Shown here in pieces: positions 7,094 to 15,000 of a DNA stretch of 26,584 bases. Every line of letters starts with the position of its first letter. The stretch's first letter is position 1. Location of the stretch: the NCBI GenBank assembly GCA_020029625.1, contig JAIBJP010000008.1:1-26584 (forward strand). Direction: 5' to 3'. The translations under genes and the position numbers were made by a program. Under the pieces are notes generated by a model, which made no database searches, was not told the origin of the DNA, and saw only the letters and a program-made list of their open reading frames with translations. The stretch comes from Actinomycetota bacterium. GTDB taxonomy: Bacteria; Actinomycetota; Thermoleophilia; Gaiellales; Gaiellaceae.

Positions 7094-7174
7094 AGGCCGT
7101 CCTTGACGGCAAAAACATGCTATAAAGCCACTTAGATTTTCTTAGCCAACCAAGCAAGACGGAGGGTTTCACAG
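7094..7174 (+). promoter_or_regulatory. dnaK leader and probable promoter region
   Basis: This AT-richer stretch holds an inverted repeat GCCGTC-CTT-GACGGC (7096-7110), a TATAAA box (7121-7126), a repeated CTTAG (7131-7135 and 7141-7145, one helical turn apart) and a GGAGGG ribosome binding site 8 nt before the dnaK ATG. The TTGACG at 7103 is only 12 nt from TATAAA, too close for a standard promoter, so the exact -35 is unclear. The usual HspR operator (CTTGAGT-N7-ACTCAAG) is not present. Confidence 0.5.
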
Positions 7175-9091
7175 ATGGCAAAAACAATTGGAATCGACCT
7201 GGGGACGACCAATTCATGCGTCGCCGTGCTCGAGGGCGGAGAGCCGACGGTGATCCCGAACGCGGAGGGCGGGCGCACCACCCCTTCCGTCGTCGCGTTC
7301 ACGAAGGACGGCCAGCGGCTCGTCGGCGCGCCGGCGAAGCGCCAGTCGGTCACGAACCCCCAGAACACGATCTTCTCCATCAAGCGCTTCATGGGACGCA
7401 AGTACTCGGAGGTCAGCGAGGAGATGAAGATCGTCCCGTACGAGGTCGTAGCCGGCCCGAACGGTGACGCACGCGTCAAGGTGGGGGACAAGGAGTACGC
7501 ACCGCCGGAGATCTCGGCGATGATCCTGCAGAAGCTGAAGACGGACTCCGAGGCCTACCTCGGGGAGACGGTCAACGACGCCGTCATCACCGTCCCGGCG
7601 TATTTCAACAACGCACAGCGCGAAGCGACCAAGGATGCCGGCAAGATCGCCGGCCTCAACGTCGTCCGCATCATCAACGAGCCGACTGCGGCTGCGCTCG
7701 CCTACGGCCTCGACAAGGAATCCGATCAGACGATCCTCGTCTGGGACCTCGGCGGCGGCACCTTCGACGTCTCGATCCTCGAGCTCGGCGAGGGCGTCTT
7801 CGAGGTGAAGGCGACCAACGGCGACAACCACCTCGGCGGCGACAACTTCGACAAGGCGATCGTCGACTGGATGGTGGCCGAGTTCAAGCGTGAGCAGGGC
7901 ATCGACCTCGCGCAGGACAGGATGGCGCTTCAGCGTCTCTACGAGGCCGCTGAGAAGGCCAAGATCGAGCTGTCCTCGACGACGTCGACGCAGATCAACC
8001 TCCCCTTCGTCACGGCGACGCCAGAGGGCCCGAAGCACCTCGACCTCCAGCTCACCCGCGCGAAGCTGAACGAGCTGACCCACGACCTGATCGAGCGCAC
8101 GGTGCAGCCGACCAAACAGTGCCTCGAGGACGCGGGCCTGACGAAGGACAAGATCGACCACGTCATCCTCGTCGGCGGCATGACCCGCATGCCGGCCGTC
8201 CACGACAAGGTCAAGGAGCTGATCGGCAAGGAACCGCACAAGGGCGTCAACCCTGACGAGGTCGTCGCCATCGGCGCGGCCATCCAGGCCGGCGTCCTCA
8301 AGGGCGAGGTCAAGGACGTCCTCCTGCTGGACGTGACCCCGCTCTCGCTCGGCATCGAGACGAAGGGCGGCGTTTTCACGCCGCTGATCGAGCGCAACAC
8401 GACCATCCCGACAAAGAAGTCCGAGACGTTCACCACCGCGGAGGACAACCAGCCGTCGGTAGAGATCCACGTCCTCCAGGGCGAGTCGGAGATGGCTGCC
8501 TTCAACAAGACGCTCGGGAAGTTCCAGCTCGTCGGCATTCCGCCGGCGCCGCGAGGCATGCCCCAGATCGAGGTCACGTTCGACATCGACGCGAACGGCA
8601 TCCTCAACGTCTCCGCGAAGGATCTGGGGACCGGCAACCAGCAGCAGATCCGGATCGAGGGCGGCTCCGGCCTCGACGAGAAGGAAGTCGAGCGCCTGGT
8701 GCGCGAAGCCGAGTCCCACGCGGACGAGGCTCGGCGCCTGCGTGAGCTCGCCGACGCCCGCAACCAGGCCGAGTCGCTCGTCTACTCGACCGAGAAGAGC
8801 CTCAACGAGCATCGCGACTCGCTCGACGAGGCGACCATCAGCGAAATCGAGTCCAAACTCGCCGAAGTCCGCACGGCGCTCGACGGCGAGGACGCCTCTG
8901 CCATCCGCACGACGGCGGAGGACCTCATGCAGGCCTCGCACAAGCTCGCCGAGGCCGTCTACCAGCGCGTCCAGGCGGATCAGCAGCCTACGGGTGCCGC
9001 GGACGGCAGCGACGGAGCCGGGGAGAGCGACGACGAGGTCGTCGAGGAGGCCGACTACGAGGTCATCGACGAGGAAGCAAAGAAGCCGTAA
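7175..9091 (+). CDS. dnaK: Molecular chaperone DnaK (Hsp70)
   Basis: ATP-dependent cytoplasmic chaperone that binds exposed hydrophobic peptides and works with DnaJ and GrpE. It is 638 aa, normal length. The nucleotide-binding domain has the phosphate loop GIDLGTTNS (6-14), INEPTAAALAYG and DLGGGTFDVS; the interdomain linker is VKDVLLLDVTPLSLG; a substrate domain and an acidic tail (EVIDEEAKKP) follow. Between KRFMGR (70-75) and YAPPEIS there are about 20 more residues than in the mycobacterial protein as I recall it, matching the insert of Gram-negative DnaK. First gene of the heat-shock cluster; its stop overlaps the grpE ATG by 1 nt. Confidence 0.98.
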   Translation: MAKTIGIDLGTTNSCVAVLEGGEPTVIPNAEGGRTTPSVVAFTKDGQRLVGAPAKRQSVTNPQNTIFSIKRFMGRKYSEVSEEMKIVPYEVVAGPNGDARVKVGDKEYAPPEISAMILQKLKTDSEAYLGETVNDAVITVPAYFNNAQREATKDAGKIAGLNVVRIINEPTAAALAYGLDKESDQTILVWDLGGGTFDVSILELGEGVFEVKATNGDNHLGGDNFDKAIVDWMVAEFKREQGIDLAQDRMALQRLYEAAEKAKIELSSTTSTQINLPFVTATPEGPKHLDLQLTRAKLNELTHDLIERTVQPTKQCLEDAGLTKDKIDHVILVGGMTRMPAVHDKVKELIGKEPHKGVNPDEVVAIGAAIQAGVLKGEVKDVLLLDVTPLSLGIETKGGVFTPLIERNTTIPTKKSETFTTAEDNQPSVEIHVLQGESEMAAFNKTLGKFQLVGIPPAPRGMPQIEVTFDIDANGILNVSAKDLGTGNQQQIRIEGGSGLDEKEVERLVREAESHADEARRLRELADARNQAESLVYSTEKSLNEHRDSLDEATISEIESKLAEVRTALDGEDASAIRTTAEDLMQASHKLAEAVYQRVQADQQPTGAADGSDGAGESDDEVVEEADYEVIDEEAKKP

Positions 9092-9570
9092 TGACCACGG
9101 AGAAGGCGCCGACAAAGGCCGAGCTCGAGGAGCGGCTCGCGGAGGTCGAGAAGGAACGGGATGAGCACCTCCACGACCTGAAGCGGGTCGCCGCCGAGTT
9201 CGAGAACTACCGCAAGCGGGTTGCGCGCGACCAGGCGAGCCTGGCCGCGCGTGCCCACGAGCGGCTCGTCAAGGAGCTCCTACCGGTGCTCGACGACCTC
9301 GAGAGGGCCCTAGAGGCATGTGATTCTGAAGGCGGACGCGTTGAGGAAGGGGTCCGCCTCGTCCAGCGTGAGCTCCAGGAGGCGCTCGGCAAGGAGGGTC
9401 TCGTCGAGATCGAGACGAACGGCAACTTCGACCCGCACGTCCATGAGGCGCTCCTCTCGCAGCCGTCCGAGCAGGACGACGGCGCCATCCTAGAAGTGCT
9501 CCAGAAGGGCTACCGACTCGGCGACCGCGTTCTGAGGCCGGCGCGCGTGGTCGTTTCCCAGGGCGCATGA
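9091..9570 (+). CDS. grpE: Nucleotide exchange factor GrpE
   Basis: 159-aa co-chaperone that releases ADP from DnaK. It has a charged N-terminal coiled coil (residues about 8-45, with FENYRKRVARDQ), a four-helix-bundle region (LLPVLDDLERAL) and the C-terminal beta wing with GNFDPHVHEALL and the LQKGYRLGDRVLRPARVVV signature. The ATG overlaps the dnaK stop (TAATG), so the two are translationally coupled. At 159 aa it is shorter than the E. coli protein (197), mainly through a short N-terminal tail. Confidence 0.95.
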   Translation: MTTEKAPTKAELEERLAEVEKERDEHLHDLKRVAAEFENYRKRVARDQASLAARAHERLVKELLPVLDDLERALEACDSEGGRVEEGVRLVQRELQEALGKEGLVEIETNGNFDPHVHEALLSQPSEQDDGAILEVLQKGYRLGDRVLRPARVVVSQGA

Positions 9571-9691
9571 ACTTGCTCATGGACATGGGGCGCCGGTGGC
9601 CAGGGAGGCAAGCGAGCGACGCGCAGACGCGCTGGACGCGTCAGCGTAGGAGCCCGGCTTCGCCGGGCGGAAACCGGAGGCGACCAGGGTC
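9571..9691 (+). other. grpE-dnaJ spacer with hairpin and GACGCG repeats
   Basis: This 121-nt gap is the only real one inside the heat-shock cluster. It contains three GACGCG copies (9618, 9626 and 9635), the last forming ACGCGT, and a perfect GCCCGGC-TTC-GCCGGGC hairpin (9652-9668) that ends 23 nt before the dnaJ ATG. No T-run follows the hairpin. No convincing gene is present. It may be an RNA processing or attenuation site, or a dispersed repeat. Confidence 0.45.
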
Positions 9692-10810
9692 ATGAGGGAT
9701 CTCTACGAAATCCTCGGGGTATCGAAAGGCGCCTCGCAGGACGAGATCAAGAAGGCCTACCGCAAGCTCGCCCGGAAATACCACCCGGACAAGAACCCGG
9801 GCGACACGGAGGCGGAGGAGCGCTTCAAGGAAGTGCAGGGTGCCTACGACCTCCTGTCCGATCCGGCGAAGCGCAAGCAGTACGACCAGCTCGGCTCGCG
9901 TGTCTTCAGCGGGGCAGGCGGGCCGCGCGGAGGGAATTACCAGTGGTCCGGGAACGTCGGCGACCTGGGAGACCTCGGCGATCTCTCCGACCTCTTCGGA
10001 GGCCTGTTCGACAACTTCGGCGCCGGGCGCCGAACGACGAGCACCCGCTCGAGCCGGCGCGGAGAGCGCGGGCGTGACGTCGAGGTCGTCGTCAACCTCT
10101 CCTTCGAGGACGCCCTCAAGGGCGTCACGATGAAGATCCCCGTCGAGCTGGAGACGACGTGCTCGGTGTGCAAGGGAACCGGGGCGGAGCCGGGCACCTC
10201 GCCGAAGATCTGCCCGGAATGCCGCGGGCGCGGGGTCATCTCCGAGAGCCAGGGCCTCTTCGCCCTCTCGACGCCATGCCCCCGCTGCGGCGGCAACGGC
10301 ACCGTGATCGAGCAGCCCTGCCGCAACTGCCAGGGCACCGGTCGCGAGCGGAGGACGAAGCGCTACACGGTCAAGATCCCCGCGGGGGTCAAGGACGGGA
10401 CGCAGATCCGCCTCAAGGGCAAGGGGGAGGCCGGCCATGGGGGCGGCCCGCACGGCGACCTGATCGTGACGACGCGCGTGACTCCCTCGCCGCTCTTCCG
10501 ACGAAGAGGAGCCGATCTCGTCATCGACGTGCCCGTCACGTACGCGGAAGCGGCGCTCGGGGCGACGGTCGAGGTGCCGACGCCCGACGGCGGGCGCATC
10601 TCGCTGAAGGTCCCGCCGGGCTCGCAGGACGGGAAGCTCCTGAAGGTGAAGGGCCGCGGCGCTCCCAAGCTGAACGGCGGCGGGAAGGGCGACCTGCTCG
10701 CGCGCCTGCGGGTCGTCGTCCCGACGAAGCTGACCAAGGCCGAGCGCGAGGCGCTCGAGAACCTGCAGAAGGTCTCGCGCGAGGATCCGCGGGAGAAGGT
10801 GTTCTCGTGA
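9692..10810 (+). CDS. dnaJ: Chaperone DnaJ (Hsp40, type I)
   Basis: 372-aa co-chaperone that delivers substrates to DnaK and triggers its ATPase. The J domain (about 1-70) carries the HPD motif at 31-33 (KYHPDKNPG). A Gly-rich region with GDLGDLGDLSDLFGGLF follows, then a zinc domain with four CxxCxGxG repeats (CSVCKGTG, CPECRGRG, CPRCGGNG, CRNCQGTG), and C-terminal substrate domains ending in KVFS. All type I parts are intact. The stop overlaps the GTG of the next gene by 3 nt. Confidence 0.97.
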   Translation: MRDLYEILGVSKGASQDEIKKAYRKLARKYHPDKNPGDTEAEERFKEVQGAYDLLSDPAKRKQYDQLGSRVFSGAGGPRGGNYQWSGNVGDLGDLGDLSDLFGGLFDNFGAGRRTTSTRSSRRGERGRDVEVVVNLSFEDALKGVTMKIPVELETTCSVCKGTGAEPGTSPKICPECRGRGVISESQGLFALSTPCPRCGGNGTVIEQPCRNCQGTGRERRTKRYTVKIPAGVKDGTQIRLKGKGEAGHGGGPHGDLIVTTRVTPSPLFRRRGADLVIDVPVTYAEAALGATVEVPTPDGGRISLKVPPGSQDGKLLKVKGRGAPKLNGGGKGDLLARLRVVVPTKLTKAEREALENLQKVSREDPREKVFS

Positions 10811-11031
10811 AGAGGCGGCGGCTCCTCCTCCGGGCGGGGATCGCGATCGCGCTCGGCGTCGTGCTCTTCGTCGTCCAGGCCCTGATCGGCGCCAACTACT
10901 ACGGCGAGCAGGATTCCTACCCGTGGTTCTTGCGCGCCCTGCAGTGGATCGCGCTCGGGCTCGTGCTGCTCAGCGTCCCGCTGTCCATGCGCGCGCTGAC
11001 GTTGGCCCGGTCCAAAAGGGGGGACGCGTGA
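10807..11031 (+). CDS. Small two-span membrane protein of unknown function
   Basis: 74 aa from a GTG that overlaps the dnaJ stop (GTGA); its own TGA overlaps the hspR ATG by 1 nt. It has a basic N-terminus (VKRRR), a first span about residues 7-27 (AGIAIALGVVLFVVQALIGA), a short outside loop (NYYGEQDSYPW), a second span about 42-60 (LQWIALGLVLLSVPLSM) and a basic tail, so both ends should face the cytoplasm. I do not recognise the family. The double overlap with dnaJ and hspR argues that it is a real, co-translated member of the heat-shock operon. Confidence 0.75.
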   Translation: MKRRRLLLRAGIAIALGVVLFVVQALIGANYYGEQDSYPWFLRALQWIALGLVLLSVPLSMRALTLARSKRGDA

Positions 11032-11459
11032 TGGACGAGCGGCCTCGCTACATGATCTCCGTCGCCGCCGAGCTCGTCGGCATGCATCCGCAGACGCTTC
11101 GGATCTACGAAGCCAAGGGGCTCGTGCGCCCCAAGCGCACGCCCGGGAACACGCGCCTCTACTCCGAGGCCGACCTCGAGCGGCTCCGCCTCATCCAGCG
11201 CCTGACCGGCCAGCTCGGCTTGAACCTCGCCGGGGTCGAGACGGTCCTCCGGCTCGAGGACGAGCTCGGCCGGTTGCGCTCTCGCTTGGTGCGCGTCGAG
11301 GAGCAGATGCGCCAGGAGATTCGCGACGTGCACCGCCAGTACAAAAGGGAGGTTGTCCTCTACCGTAAGGACGCCGACGAGACGTTGCCGTCCAGGCACA
11401 GGACCTCATGGACTTCCTATGAGGGGGGCAGGCCCCCCTCGTCCACCCCCCGAAGTTAG
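11031..11459 (+). CDS. hspR: HspR, MerR-family heat-shock repressor
   Basis: 142-aa DNA-binding protein. The N-terminal MerR helix-turn-helix reads ISVAAELVGMHPQTLRIYEA, followed by the wing GLVRPKRTPGNTRLYSEADL. A coiled-coil dimerisation helix follows (VETVLRLEDELGRLRSRLVRVEEQM). In actinobacteria HspR represses dnaK and clpB operons and is itself controlled by DnaK. The gene sits in the usual place after dnaJ and before clpB. The last 30 or so residues (PSRHRTSWTSYEGGRPP...) are of low complexity and encoded across a GC hairpin, so the natural end is less certain than the rest. Confidence 0.9.
   Translation: MDERPRYMISVAAELVGMHPQTLRIYEAKGLVRPKRTPGNTRLYSEADLERLRLIQRLTGQLGLNLAGVETVLRLEDELGRLRSRLVRVEEQMRQEIRDVHRQYKREVVLYRKDADETLPSRHRTSWTSYEGGRPPSSTPRS
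11421..11440. repeat. GC hairpin at the hspR-clpB junction
   Basis: GAGGGGGG and CCCCCCTC pair perfectly around a CAGG loop. The structure lies inside the last codons of hspR, 29 nt before the clpB ATG. No T-run follows, so termination is unlikely without a factor; it could be an mRNA processing or stability barrier that sets clpB levels. Confidence 0.5.
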
Positions 11460-11469
11460 GCGCGAAGAA

Positions 11470-13953
11470 ATGGACTTTCAAAAACTCACGATCAAATCCC
11501 AGGAAGCCGTCGGCGCGGCGATGGAGATGGCGCGGCGACGGGGGAACCCCGAGGTCTATCCCGAGCACCTCTGCCTCGCGCTCCTCGACCAGGAGCTGGC
11601 GCGGACGCTAGTCGGGCGAGCCGGCTTGTCGGTCGACTCCCTGCGGCAGGAATGCGAGGCGCGTCTCTCGGCCAGGCCGGCGGTGGAGGGAGCGAGCCAG
11701 CAGCCGCGCGCTTCGACGGCCCTGGCCGAGTTGCTCGACCGGGCCGAGGAGGAGATGCGCGAGCTCGGGGACGAGTACGTCTCCACCGAGCACATCTTGC
11801 TGGCGCTCGACCACGTCCCGCGCGACGCGCTGATGAAGGCGCTCGAGGAGGTGCGCGGCTCGCAGCGGGTCACCTCCCAGGACCCTGAAGGCAGCTACCA
11901 GGCGCTCGAGAAGTTCGGCCGGGACCTCACGGCGCTCGCCGAGGAGGGCACGCTCGACCCGGTCATCGGACGCGACGAAGAAGTCCGTCGGGTCATCCAG
12001 GTCCTCTCGCGGCGGACGAAGAACAACCCGGTCCTGATCGGCGATCCCGGAGTCGGCAAGACCGCGATCGTCGAAGGGCTCGCACAGCGGATCGTCGCGG
12101 GCGACGTTCCCGAGGGCTTGAAGGGGAAGCGGGTCTGGGCGCTCGACGTCGGGTCGCTGCTCGCCGGGTCGAAGTACCGCGGCGAGTTCGAGGAGCGCTT
12201 GAAGGCCGTCCTCAACGAGATCAAGGCCTCGGACGGCCAGATCATCCTCTTCATCGACGAGCTGCACACGATCGTCGGCGCGGGCGCCGCGGAGGGAGCC
12301 GTCGACGCGGCAAACATGCTCAAGCCCATGCTCGCGCGCGGAGACCTGCGCTGCGTTGGTGCGACCACGCTCGACGAATACCGCAAGCACATCGAGAAGG
12401 ACGCGGCGCTCGAGCGTCGCTTCCAGCCCATCTTCGTGGGCGAGCCGTCGGTCGCGGACACGATCGCCATCCTGCGCGGGCTCAAGGAGCGCTACGAAGC
12501 GCACCACGGAGTCCGCATCCGAGACTCCGCTCTCGTCGCCGCGGCGATCCTCTCCGACCGGTACATCTCCGACCGCCAGCTACCGGACAAGGCCATCGAT
12601 CTCGTCGACGAAGCGGCTTCGAGGCTCCGAATGGAGATCGACTCGTCGCCGCTCGAGCTCGACGAGGCGGAGCGTCGTGTGCGTCAGCTGGAGATCGAGC
12701 TGGCCGCGATGGGCAAGGAGTCGAAGGCGGTGCGCGAGCCCGTCGAGCGTGAGCTCGCCAACGCGAAGGCGCAGCGAGACGAGCTCGCCGCGCGCTGGGC
12801 GAGGGAGAAGGAGGTCCTCGACCGGGTCAAGGACATCACGCACAGGATCGACGAGCTGAACATGGAGGCCGAGCGGGCGGAGCGGCAGGGCGACCTCCAG
12901 CGCGTCGCCGAGATCCGCTACGGCGAGCTGCCGGCGCTCGAGCAGGAGCTGGCCGAGCGCGAAGGCACCGACTTCGAGCCGATGGTCAAGGAGGAGGTCG
13001 ACGAGGACGACATCGCCGCTGTCGTCTCACGGTGGACGGGTGTCCCGGTCTCCCGGCTGCTCGAGGGCGAGACCGAGAAGCTCATCCACATGGAGGAGCG
13101 GCTGCACCAGCGGGTCGTCGGCCAGGAGGAGGCCGTCGAGGCTGTCGCAAACGCTCTTCGTCGTGCGCGCACCGGCCTGCAGGACCCGAACCGGCCGATC
13201 GGCTCCTTCATCTTCCTCGGGCCGACCGGCGTCGGGAAGACCGAGCTCGCCCGCGCTCTCGCCGAGTTCATGTTCGACGACGAGCGGGCCATGGTCCGGA
13301 TCGACATGTCCGAGTACCAGGAGCGCCACACCGTTTCCCGGCTCGTCGGGGCGCCCCCCGGGTACGTCGGCTACGACGAAGGCGGCCAGCTGACTGAGGC
13401 CGTGCGCCGCCGGCCGTATTCGGTCGTCCTCCTCGACGAGATCGAGAAGGCTCACCCGGAGGTCTTCGACATCCTGCTCCAGATCCTCGACGACGGCCGC
13501 CTCACCGACGGGCAGGGCCGCACGGTCGACTTTCGCAACACCGTGATCATCATGACCTCGAACCTGCGCTCGGAAGAGGAGTTGCGCGCCACGTTCCGGC
13601 CGGAGTTCCTGAACAGGATCGACGAGATGGTCGTCTTCCATCCGCTTTCTCGCGAGCATCTCTCCGAGATCGTCGAGCTCCAGCTCCGCCGCCTGGAGGA
13701 CCGCCTCTCCGAGCGGGGTATCCGGATCGAGCTCACGGACGCGGCGAAGGAGCTCCTCGCAGAGGCCGGCTGGGATCCGACCTACGGGGCGCGTCCTCTG
13801 AAGCGCGCGATCCAGCGACTCGTCGAGAACCCCCTCGCCATGAGGCTCCTCGACAACGAGTTCGGCGACGGCGACACCGTCCTTGTGGACGCGAGGGACG
13901 ACGAGCTCGTGTTCGAGAAGGCCGAAGTCGCCGAGCCCGCGGCCGTCGGCTAG
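11470..13953 (+). CDS. clpB: ATP-dependent disaggregase ClpB
   Basis: Hexameric AAA+ chaperone, 827 aa, that threads aggregated proteins through its pore together with DnaK. An N-terminal Clp repeat domain (1-145) is followed by a first AAA domain with Walker A GDPGVGKT (about 193-200), Walker B (LFIDELHT) and the pore motif KYRGEFE. A coiled-coil middle domain of normal size (about 390-510) precedes the second AAA domain, with Walker A GPTGVGKT (about 585-592), pore motif GAPPGYVGYDEGG and LLDEIEKAH. Only nine residues separate TSNL from FRPEFLNRID, fewer than in E. coli or mycobacterial ClpB as I recall them. The frame is open upstream to 11353, but that part overlaps hspR; the ATG at 11470 begins the typical MDFQKLTIKSQEA. 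Confidence 0.96.
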   Translation: MDFQKLTIKSQEAVGAAMEMARRRGNPEVYPEHLCLALLDQELARTLVGRAGLSVDSLRQECEARLSARPAVEGASQQPRASTALAELLDRAEEEMRELGDEYVSTEHILLALDHVPRDALMKALEEVRGSQRVTSQDPEGSYQALEKFGRDLTALAEEGTLDPVIGRDEEVRRVIQVLSRRTKNNPVLIGDPGVGKTAIVEGLAQRIVAGDVPEGLKGKRVWALDVGSLLAGSKYRGEFEERLKAVLNEIKASDGQIILFIDELHTIVGAGAAEGAVDAANMLKPMLARGDLRCVGATTLDEYRKHIEKDAALERRFQPIFVGEPSVADTIAILRGLKERYEAHHGVRIRDSALVAAAILSDRYISDRQLPDKAIDLVDEAASRLRMEIDSSPLELDEAERRVRQLEIELAAMGKESKAVREPVERELANAKAQRDELAARWAREKEVLDRVKDITHRIDELNMEAERAERQGDLQRVAEIRYGELPALEQELAEREGTDFEPMVKEEVDEDDIAAVVSRWTGVPVSRLLEGETEKLIHMEERLHQRVVGQEEAVEAVANALRRARTGLQDPNRPIGSFIFLGPTGVGKTELARALAEFMFDDERAMVRIDMSEYQERHTVSRLVGAPPGYVGYDEGGQLTEAVRRRPYSVVLLDEIEKAHPEVFDILLQILDDGRLTDGQGRTVDFRNTVIIMTSNLRSEEELRATFRPEFLNRIDEMVVFHPLSREHLSEIVELQLRRLEDRLSERGIRIELTDAAKELLAEAGWDPTYGARPLKRAIQRLVENPLAMRLLDNEFGDGDTVLVDARDDELVFEKAEVAEPAAVG

Positions 13954-14003
13954 GCCGCTCTCACCGCGGGCCCCGACGGACGCGCCTAGTACGTTGTGTC
14001 GCG

Positions 14004-14696
14004 GTGTCGCTGACCGTGGACCGGCCTCTCGGGCTGAGTGAGCTCCTCGCGGAGACGATCCGCCTCTACGGCCAGAGGTTCGGGGCGGCCGTCGGGATCG
14101 GGATTCCGATCGGGGGAGCCTTCCTCGCCACCCTCGTTGCGCCGACCGCCGTCGACGTCGTCATCATCGCGCTCGCCTTCACGGGCTCGTATGCGGCCGC
14201 GGCGCGGGTCGCCGCAGGGGACCCCCTGGCGGAAGCGTGGGCCCAGACGGGCCTACGGCTCCCGACGCTGCTCGTCCTGGCCCTTGTCGTGGCCGTCCCG
14301 TTCGCGTTGGCGGTGACGCAGCTCTACCTGTTCCTCCTCGCAGTCGCGTGGCTCGGTCTGATGGGGTTCTCGATCCCCGTCGCGATGCTCGAGCAGGATC
14401 CGGAGGCGAAGACCTGGTTCGACCGCCTGGGCTACACCCTCTTCCGCTCCGTCTCGCTGGCGCGCGCCGAGTACCTCCACGCCATGGGGATCTCGGCGGC
14501 TCTCGTGATCGTCTACGTCGTGCTCGGGATCGTGCTCGCGGCGACACTCGTCGGCTTCGCGGACAACGGCCGCGCGGTCGCCGTGGCCATCGCGCAGGTC
14601 ATCCTCGCGCCGCTCTTCTTCCTCGGTCTCAGCGTCCTCTATTTCGAGCAGAAGGTGAGGGCGTTATCCTCGCGGCCGGCGAAACCGCCGACCTAG
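14004..14696 (+). CDS. Multi-span membrane protein of unknown function
   Basis: 230 aa from a GTG. After an N-terminal amphipathic stretch (LGLSELLAETIRLYGQRFG) come about six hydrophobic segments, near residues 28-48, 49-68, 88-108, 108-130, 155-180 and 190-215. The layout, with an LSELLxETxxLYxxxF start and a later EYLHAMG segment, resembles the loosely defined glycerophosphodiesterase-membrane-domain-like proteins of actinobacteria, but no catalytic motif is visible. It begins 50 nt after clpB. Its stop codon (TAG) runs into the AGGAGG of the following GYD gene, so the two are likely co-transcribed. Confidence 0.75.
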   Translation: MSLTVDRPLGLSELLAETIRLYGQRFGAAVGIGIPIGGAFLATLVAPTAVDVVIIALAFTGSYAAAARVAAGDPLAEAWAQTGLRLPTLLVLALVVAVPFALAVTQLYLFLLAVAWLGLMGFSIPVAMLEQDPEAKTWFDRLGYTLFRSVSLARAEYLHAMGISAALVIVYVVLGIVLAATLVGFADNGRAVAVAIAQVILAPLFFLGLSVLYFEQKVRALSSRPAKPPT

Positions 14697-14704
14697 GAGG
14701 CCAC

Positions 14705-14992
14705 ATGCCGAAGTACCTGATGCTGTCGCGCCTGAGCGAGCAGGGGCTCCAGACGCTGCGCGCGAACCCCGAGCGGATCAACGAGGTGAACAAGGACGTC
14801 GAGGAGCTCGGCGTCAAGGTGCTCTACCAGTGGTTCCTCCTCGGGCCACACGACTTCGTCAACATCGTCGAGGCGACCGACTCCTCCGCGATCGCCAAGG
14901 TGTCGGTCATCCTGGGCGCGCGCGGAAGCGTCCACACCGAGTCCTACGAGATGCTCGACGTGGACGACGTGATCGAGCTCCTCGGGAGCTGA
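14705..14992 (+). CDS. GYD-domain protein
   Basis: A 95-aa soluble protein, MPKYLMLSRLSEQGLQTLRA and so on, with the pattern of GYD-domain proteins: an opening beta strand and LSEQG, then KVLYQWFLLGPHDFVNIVEA (the G-x-x-D turn that names the family reads GPHD here) and an ending strand-helix. These small ferredoxin-like-fold proteins are common in actinobacteria and have no settled function. AGGAGG lies 5 nt before the ATG. It sits between a membrane protein and a small acidic protein in a tight plus-strand set. Confidence 0.85.
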   Translation: MPKYLMLSRLSEQGLQTLRANPERINEVNKDVEELGVKVLYQWFLLGPHDFVNIVEATDSSAIAKVSVILGARGSVHTESYEMLDVDDVIELLGS

Positions 14993-15000
14993 GTAGCTGA

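Noticed and set aside
7103..7126. TTGACG/TATAAA as a standard promoter for dnaK
   Set aside because: The spacing is 12 nt, too short for a housekeeping promoter; only the TATAAA box is kept as a candidate.
7214..9115. 633-codon open frame antisense to dnaK
   Set aside because: A GC-rich codon shadow of dnaK: Leu/Val/Asp/Arg-rich with no motifs and no ribosome binding site.
9652..9668. Intrinsic terminator between grpE and dnaJ
   Set aside because: The hairpin is perfect but no T-run follows and the operon continues, so it is listed as a structured spacer only.
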